Assembly: GCA_000827325.1 (NCBI GenBank) | Contig: KN832876.1 | Coordinates: 1,488,001 to 1,552,000 of the forward strand | Direction: 5' to 3' | DNA from: Oidiodendron maius Zn | Taxonomy: Eukaryota; Ascomycota; Leotiomycetes; Myxotrichaceae | Length of the DNA stretch: 64,000 bases | Shown here: positions 57,547 to 64,000 of the stretch, piece after piece | How positions within the stretch are numbered: the first letter of the stretch is position 1 | Layout: each line of letters opens with the position of its first letter | Position numbers and translations under genes: made by a program | The notes under the pieces: model-generated | The model's input: only the letters and a program-made list of their open reading frames with translations | Told to the model about the DNA's origin: nothing | Database searches by the model: none

Positions 57547-59696
57547 GGTGGAAGGTTCCGAGTTGACGTTGGAGGGCGAGAAATGGTTCGCAGATTAGGT
57601 ATGATGCCTAAGAGCAATGCAGACTGCGAGATTCGGCAGTTAGTAGATTCGACACGCCAATGACCTAGATTCACTCGCAGATTCCACGGACCAGATTAGA
57701 AGTCACTGAATGATGTGAAATGCAAATGCAATTGAACAAGGACTCAAGTGACGTTTCTAAGGCCACGAAAGACAAAAATATGAGAGAAGAGAAATTGCTT
57801 CCTCGTCCTAGAGGGGGTGCATAAGGGGCAATGGGGAATGTGGAGAAGAATAATGATGGAGAGGATATAAAGCAATGCCAGTCTTATGCGAGATGCCTTC
57901 TCAATGCGCTTGGGGAGAGTTAGGGGAGAACGTGGTGGTAAATGTGAACACTTTTGAGGGGGGCAGTTTAAGCTTCCGAATTAAGCGACGGGAATCGTGG
58001 TCCAGAGCGAAATTCCTGGCGGCCTGAGATTGCTGCCTCACATATAGGGAGCAGAATCCAAACGCGAAGGGGCGAAAAACTTGAGAGTTCAAACGGGGAG
58101 ATAAAAGTGGATTGGCTCCTTTTCTCATTAGGGCACTTTGCACCGGCGCCTCCATATGGTGGAGAATATGTGCTGATTAACCCTCGTGGTATGAATCGAG
58201 ACACTGCAGGATAAGGCCGTACAGTCCTGAACATACTTACTCTACCACAATTGGGGATAGAGTTGAACGAGGCTGAGCGAGGTACACGAAACAAGCACCT
58301 CTCAGCTAGGGGAATTTCAGAATACAGCGGTAGATAGGGATTAAATACCGAAGGCATTGCCTGAATCATAGTCAAAGGCCCCGTACAAAGATATACTGAT
58401 AAATATAGAGTGCTTTTATGAGAAGAGCCATACCCTCCTACAGCCCATGGTGGACACAGCCACGCAGGCCCATTGCGTCTTATGGGCATGACAGGTCTAA
58501 GTCTTACGAGAAGGAAAAAGAGCCCACTAGGTCGTCGTACCCTTCGGTGGGCTGTTCTCCATTGCGCATTACTTGCGAGGGTTCGCCGTATCGTATCATG
58601 CCTACCTTAATAGTGCAAATATTGCCACAGACCTGCAATTGGGGCCGTGTCTAACTCACGACCTATCAAGAACTATGGCCACTCTGTTTGCTTCAGACGA
58701 TCGCCATTTGTGACGAGATTTGGTCCTGCATTTGCATTCCAGGCGTTGTGGATGATGTGTTGTCGCATTGTTGGTGGAGTGGCGGCAGGTACCTACCAGG
58801 CCTTCGATGCTGGCCAGCAGCAGCAGGAAGGCCACGCTGTTAATGCTGCACGTTCGCAAGGGGTGCATATGTGCAAACGGCCGCTGGTATCGGGCATGAC
58901 GTGACGGCGTTGTTCGAGGGAGGAGCCGGAAGGTATAATGGGATGAAGGGACCTGTTTTGTTGCATCATCGTATATGCGGCAGAGGAGAAGGGTTGAAGA
59001 TAGGCTATATATAGCACATACGAGACTTTCCAGAGGCCGCATCACCAGAAGAGTAGGGAAACCGGCTGCTGGGACAAACAGAGAGTAGGCTGCGAAGGGA
59101 TGCTGAAGGGAAGATGGCTATGTGCAGCACCAGCCGCAGCCGCCGCATCAGTTCGAGGAATATCGTCACAGAGACTTTGTCGCGCCGAGTGAATTTTCTT
59201 TTAGGCCGAAAAGGCCAAGTCAGGTACGAGAGCCATCGTGGGGAGGGGACAAGACCCAAAATAAACGTCCCTCCGCGCGTTCAGCAACTCTATCGACACC
59301 CTAAAAACAACAAAACTCTCTCGCGCTCTCTCCCACCATCCACCCTCTCCCATCGCCCTCTTGACTCCCCCTCGCCCCATCCTCGCCCTTCATGGCAACC
59401 TCCCTCCGCTGGTGAGAAAAACGGTCCGTCGCCCCCCTAGCAGCGGGCCAATCTCCATCAGACAGGCCTTCGCGCCCATTCACTGGTCCACTGCCATCCG
59501 GCCAACTCCCGCCCTACCAACGCCCCCTTCCCCCCAACCCCAAGTCAAACAGCAGCCAGAGGACAGTGTGTGCGTGCATGTCCAAGGAGCAGCCGTGAGC
59601 GAGAAGCGACTGTCCACTTGTGAGAGACGCCTGCACCTGGATAGTGTGTGTGTGTGTGTGCGTGTGTCTCACGTACGTCCCCTCTGTCGAACCGCG
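57547..59696. promoter_or_regulatory. Divergent promoter region SCP160/STE20, 2.1 kb
   Basis: No gene recognised. The last 400 bases are pyrimidine-rich on the plus strand (59300-59560), as in many fungal 5' leaders, and include a GT repeat at 59645-59662. The frame of STE20 is open upstream to 59361, so an alternative upstream start is possible. Confidence 0.45.
59645..59662 (+). repeat. GT microsatellite in the STE20 leader
   Basis: GTGTGTGTGTGTGTGCGTGTG type run about 35 bases before the start codon. Confidence 0.8.
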
Positions 59697-62552
59697 ATGG
59701 ACGACACCAAGACACCTGCCCGGCGTCTGACCAAGAAACCCCCGCCATCTGCCTATGCCTCTGCTTCCGCCTCCTTGACCACATCCTCCTCCACGGCGCT
59801 CTCTTCCGCAGCATCAACCTCGCCATATCTGGTTGTCGACTGGCGCGGCGACCATCACCACAACCGCAGCGTCCAACACCACCACGCCCACCATCAACTA
59901 CACAGCCAGAGGAGCTCCGCCTCTCTCCAGCGAAGCCCCTCCGCCCCAACCTACCCGCGATATCAAACCCCTCCTGTCCACGGCCGCGCGCGCACCGGCA
60001 GCGTCAATCCCACCTCCTCCAATTCCTCGCTCGACCGTGACCGAGAGCGTGAGCGTGATCGTGATCTGCACACCTCGGGCATCCCAGGCCCGTCGCCCAA
60101 CCTGGCGGGCTCTGAGTCGGTCGCGCCTTCGGGCCCAGCTGGCGCAAAGCGCCTATCGAACCCTACGCGTCTGACAGACAAGTCCTCGGACGAGTTCATC
60201 GGTGCCCCCTTTGATGGCTCCGAAATCCTGAACCGCCTCGACTCGACCAAGGTTACCGGCTACCACACGTCCCTCCGCAAGCCCCCCCCGCCGCCGCTCG
60301 CCCAGATGGCCCCTGAACCCCCCATGGACGTCCCTCTGCAGCATTCGGCGAGCTTCTCGTCCAGCGACAGGTCAAGCGAGAAATCGACGCCCCGTGTGGC
60401 CGAGAACCAGCTGATCAGCCCCAAGCGATATTCTGATGAGGGCAAAGAACCAAGGCAGGGGATGATGAGGAAGAAGTCTGGGTTCTCGGGATTCATGAGC
60501 AGCATTGGAGTAGGATCTCCCCGCGGCGTCAAGATCTCCGCGCCAGAGAATCCCGTCCATGTCACACATGTGGGATATGATAACCAGACAGGCCAGTTTA
60601 CGGTGAGTCCCTTCCATTATGGATACGATGCTGGAGCTGATCAAATCTAGGGTCTTCCAAAGGAGTGGCAACGGATGATCAATGATAGTGGCATTACGAA
60701 GAAGGAGCAAGAGCAGCACCCCCAGACAATAGTCGATATTGTTGGTTTCTACAATCAGAACGCAAACAAAGAAGAGGATGAGGTATGGAAGAAGTTTGAG
60801 CAAGCCAGAGCCCCGGAGTTGCGCATCGGCCCAGCCAACCCATCACCATTAACACCAGGACCACCGGCAGCTGCAAACTATGGTCTCGCCGGGCCTGTGA
60901 TGGGCAGCCCTCCAACCAGCCCTCGATTCCCAACAAATCACGAAACCAGTTTTGAGAACCCCAGATCCCCCCCTCCAGTCCCGAAGACCCAGATCTCCAC
61001 AACACTGCAACCCAAGGATGTCAACGGCCTAGTGCCGAGCCGCCCTGCCCCGAGACCTCCAGTATCTTACCAAGGACCCTCTAGAGCTGCCCCCCCTCCT
61101 CCGTTGGTACCTAAGGACTCTGGGATTGGTCTGCCACGGCAGGGTGAAGATTTACCTGCTATCGCTTATGTCCCGCCCCAAGACAGCACGCCCATGCTCC
61201 CAGAGGAGCACCGCGAGCACCGCTCCAGATCTAATTCACGTACCAATGGCGCATCCCCTTATGCGCAACCACCAGCTCCGGTGCAATCTCCCCAGGCTCT
61301 CTACCGACAGCAACTCATACAGCAACAGGAGATAGCAATGCAGCAAGCCCAAGGCGGCTCCCAGATTTCACGGAATCCAAGTAAGCGGCAGCCGCCACCA
61401 CCGCAACAAGCAACCCCTCCACCCACCCAGGTCCAATTACAACGTCCACAAGAGCACAACGGAGTTCCGCATCCGGGCAATCAGCAAGCCAGAGCGGTTC
61501 CTGGAGCACGCCCAAGAAATCGCCAGCGCCAAAGTTCTAGCATCGACGTGGTAGCCAAGCTGAAGCAGATCTGCTCAGAAGGTGATCCCCGAGACATCTA
61601 CAGGGACCTGACAAAGATCGGGCAAGGAGCGTCTGGAGGTGTGTATACTGGCTATGAGAAAGGAACGAGCCGACTGGTCGCTATCAAGCAGATGAATTTG
61701 GACCAGCAGCCAAAGAAGGACCTAATCATAAATGAAATCCTAGTCATGAAGGATAGCTCCCATCCGAATATCGTCAACTTTATTGACAGCTACTTGGTCA
61801 CGGGAGAGCTGTGGGTGATCATGGAATACATGGAAGGTGGGAGTTTGACAGATGTTGTCACATTTAATATCATGTCTGAGGGTCAGATTGCGGCAGTGTG
61901 CCGGGAGACGTTGAAAGGACTTCAGCATCTGCACTCGAAAGGCGTCATTCATCGGGACATCAAGTCGGATAACATTCTGTTGTCCATGGATGGAAATATT
62001 AAGCTAAGTGAGTTATCCTGCCTTAAGTTTTGCATGCGTATCTCTAACGCCATGTAGCCGATTTTGGTTTCTGTGCCCAGATCAATGAGGCCCAGAACAA
62101 GCGGACAACTATGGTCGGCACGCCATATTGGATGGCGCCCGAGGTTGTTACCCGCAAAGAGTATGGACGGAAGGTCGATATCTGGTCCCTCGGCATTATG
62201 GCCATTGAAATGATCGAAGGCGAGCCACCCTACCTCACGGAGTCACCACTCCGTGCCCTCTACCTGATTGCCACGAACGGCACGCCAGCCATCAAAGATG
62301 AGCATGTCCTCAGCCCGGTTTTCAAGGATTTCTTGTACTTTGCTTTGAAGGTGGACCCAGAGAAGAGGGCCAGCGCTCATGATTTATTGCGCGTAAGTTG
62401 TACATCCTGTGGGACATACCTCACCGAGACCCGGCTAACATTCCTAGCACGATTTCATGCGAATGTGTGCCGACCTCTCACAACTCTCGCCCCTCGTCAA
62501 GGCTGCTCGGGTCGCTCGGGCGCAGGAGAAGGCTGCCAAAGGAGGATCGTGA
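59697..62552 (+). CDS. STE20: PAK-family kinase STE20
   Basis: Cdc42-regulated Ser/Thr kinase at the head of MAP kinase pathways for mating, polarity and filamentous growth. Exons 59697-60602, 60651-62007, 62058-62392 and 62448-62552 (introns 48, 50 and 55 bases) give 900 residues. No PH domain, so Ste20 rather than Cla4. CRIB domain: [18 protein letters not shown] and [14 protein letters not shown] (about residues 285-310). A Pro-rich linker follows ([11 protein letters not shown], Gln-rich part). Kinase domain at about 615-880: [69 protein letters not shown]. All catalytic residues are seen. [10 protein letters not shown] was taken as the start, though the frame is open upstream. Confidence 0.93.
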
Positions 62553-63331
62553 AATGCGACCTCTGGAGAAATCAATGAAAGAAAACGTGTTGTATATTTT
62601 GGCGGACTGATGCGTTACAACGCCTTGGTAAAAAATTCTCGGCTCTTTCTGGCGAACTCGGCGCAGGTGTATTTGTGGACAGCTGTGACCGCTGCCAGGA
62701 TCAAACATTCGAATGGATCGAAAATACTTGTTTATAAAAATGGAAATCGAAGCAACTGGGTATAGATATCTGTCAAAAGGACAGGATGGTTTTTTTGACG
62801 CAACTAAATGGGCTGCTTGAAGCACCGGCCTTGTCATCCACGTGAGACATGGACCAGGAACGAATTGATTACAGTTGGCATTTCAGCGAATTTTGCGAGC
62901 AGCGGCCCAGCACACGCCGTTCCTCGTCTGTTACTACTTTTCTTTTGCAGCACATACCAGATGGATGTGGATGATTCACCAATGAACGTCTTTGGGATTA
63001 TGATGTATTAAGGCTTCAGACGCGTATGATGCCTTCAATGGCGATGCCGATAACAGGATGGACATGCGGCAGGCTTGAGGACAGGGGATATATTCTGAAC
63101 GCGTCTCTGCTTCCGCGCCTACATATCCACTAGGGAACCTTGTGAGAATAAAGGAAATTCTGCCCATTCCAAATTTTATCTTCCTAAAACGCTGTGATGA
63201 TAGAAAGTCAGCCTTACCCACTTGCACACACCTATGGCCATCTAATATCAGACCCCCTCTTAAGAGCCATTTCCCACAAGCCCTCCATAAACCCTCTTGC
63301 CGACACTTACATTACCTCTATTCCTCGTTGT
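62553..63331. other. Convergent 3' spacer after STE20
   Basis: About 780 bases with short frames only; nothing recognised. Confidence 0.4.
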
Positions 63332-64000
63332 TCACACCACCTCACCCGCCAGAGGCTTAGGCTTAAGACGTGGTAAACGCCCACGTCTCCAATAATTCGT
63401 CTCCCGGCCAAATTCTTCAAGCTCTGTCTTGTTCTTACAGCGTGGATGAAAATGGTCCTCAGCAGTACCGAAGGGGAAGACGGCAACGAAGCACACCTCG
63501 TCCACAGGGCATTGGCCGCAGAACTTCCATTCCGGCCAGTCCAGCCAGGCCATTAGGGACCGTATCAGCTCTGCTGGCGAGGTCGGGTGGACTCCTGATT
63601 TCTCTCCCCCGTCAAAGAGGATCTTGCGCACGGAGAAGAGGGTGGAGCAGATCTTGTGCGTGACGGTGGAGAGGGCTGCATGGATGAGGTGATCTTGTGC
63701 TGTGGAAGGCTGGACGGCGTGGAGGTAGTGCTGGGAACAGACCTCGATGTGATCTGGCGAATCAAGATCGTCGTAGTCGACGTATAAATTTACGAGTTCG
63801 TTGACAGTGGTGAGGATTTCAACGTGTGGGGGATCAGTAGCCATATGCTGCAGTCGGAGAGAATATTCCTTTGAAATCATGTCCACGACGCCTTGCCAAT
63901 CGATACTGGTGTACGGGTCTGCCTTCAATATCAGAGCGCCTAGGTCTGAGCGTATGCGGGAGAGCTGAGCGGGAGTAGAGAAGAGCAATCTGGGGAGGTC
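63332..64000 (-). CDS. Unrecognised fungal protein, 3' part, runs off the window
   Basis: Open from the window edge to the stop at 63332 (222 residues visible). Features: ADPYTSIDWQGVVDMISKEY, SLRLQHMATDPP, NELVNLYVDYDDLD, then a C-terminal cysteine cluster FCGQCPVDEVCFVAVFPFG with HPRCKN, and a basic tail (YWRRGRLPRLKPKPL). The CxxC...DEVC pattern before a final Cys suggests disulfides or metal binding. No membrane helix is seen in this part. Family not identified. Confidence 0.7.
   Translation of the reverse strand, partial: DLPRLLFSTPAQLSRIRSDLGALILKADPYTSIDWQGVVDMISKEYSLRLQHMATDPPHVEILTTVNELVNLYVDYDDLDSPDHIEVCSQHYLHAVQPSTAQDHLIHAALSTVTHKICSTLFSVRKILFDGGEKSGVHPTSPAELIRSLMAWLDWPEWKFCGQCPVDEVCFVAVFPFGTAEDHFHPRCKNKTELEEFGRETNYWRRGRLPRLKPKPLAGEVV

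Overview
The window is nuclear DNA of a filamentous ascomycete (Pezizomycotina). The signs are introns of about 45-60 bases, TA-rich DNA that looks like repeat-induced point mutation (RIP), and proteins of typical ascomycete type. A Flipper/Fot1-like transposon and the overall gene content suggest Leotiomycetes, but this is inference. I recognised no tRNA, rRNA or CRISPR.

Left arm (1-26 kb), ordinary host genes: the C-terminal half of a PDR-type ABC drug pump, a mitochondrial oxoglutarate/malate-type carrier, TRM7 tRNA methyltransferase divergent from the MAK5 DEAD-box helicase, a fungal orphan with SUMO-interaction-like motifs, a TOK-type two-pore K+ channel, the RAD4/XPC repair protein, a secreted GH7 cellobiohydrolase, and a short-chain dehydrogenase.

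Accessory island (about 26.2-51.6 kb): it starts with two head-to-head 95-bp LTRs and a TA-rich Ty3/gypsy fossil. It continues with orphan genes, two intron-bearing proteins with aspartic-protease motifs, a sirtuin pseudogene split by a 200-bp MITE, a Tc1/mariner relic, a compound minisatellite, a coiled-coil pseudogene, two copies of a GC-rich promoter-like segment about 10.3 kb apart, and a largely open SNF2-type ATPase gene. It ends with a Flipper-like DNA transposon inserted in a third copy of the 95-bp LTR; an unoccupied copy of the same site is present at the other end of the island.

Right arm (51.7-64 kb), host genes again: BUD22 (ribosome biogenesis), SCP160 (multi-KH vigilin), STE20 (PAK kinase with CRIB domain), and the 3' part of an unrecognised gene running off the window.

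The host genes are unrelated housekeeping or lifestyle genes, each with its own promoter. TRM7/MAK5 share a 213-base divergent promoter. Carrier/TRM7, orphan/TOK and BUD22/SCP160 are convergent pairs. The least understood content is the surviving intact genes of the island (33.7-36.0 and 44.5-49.5 kb).
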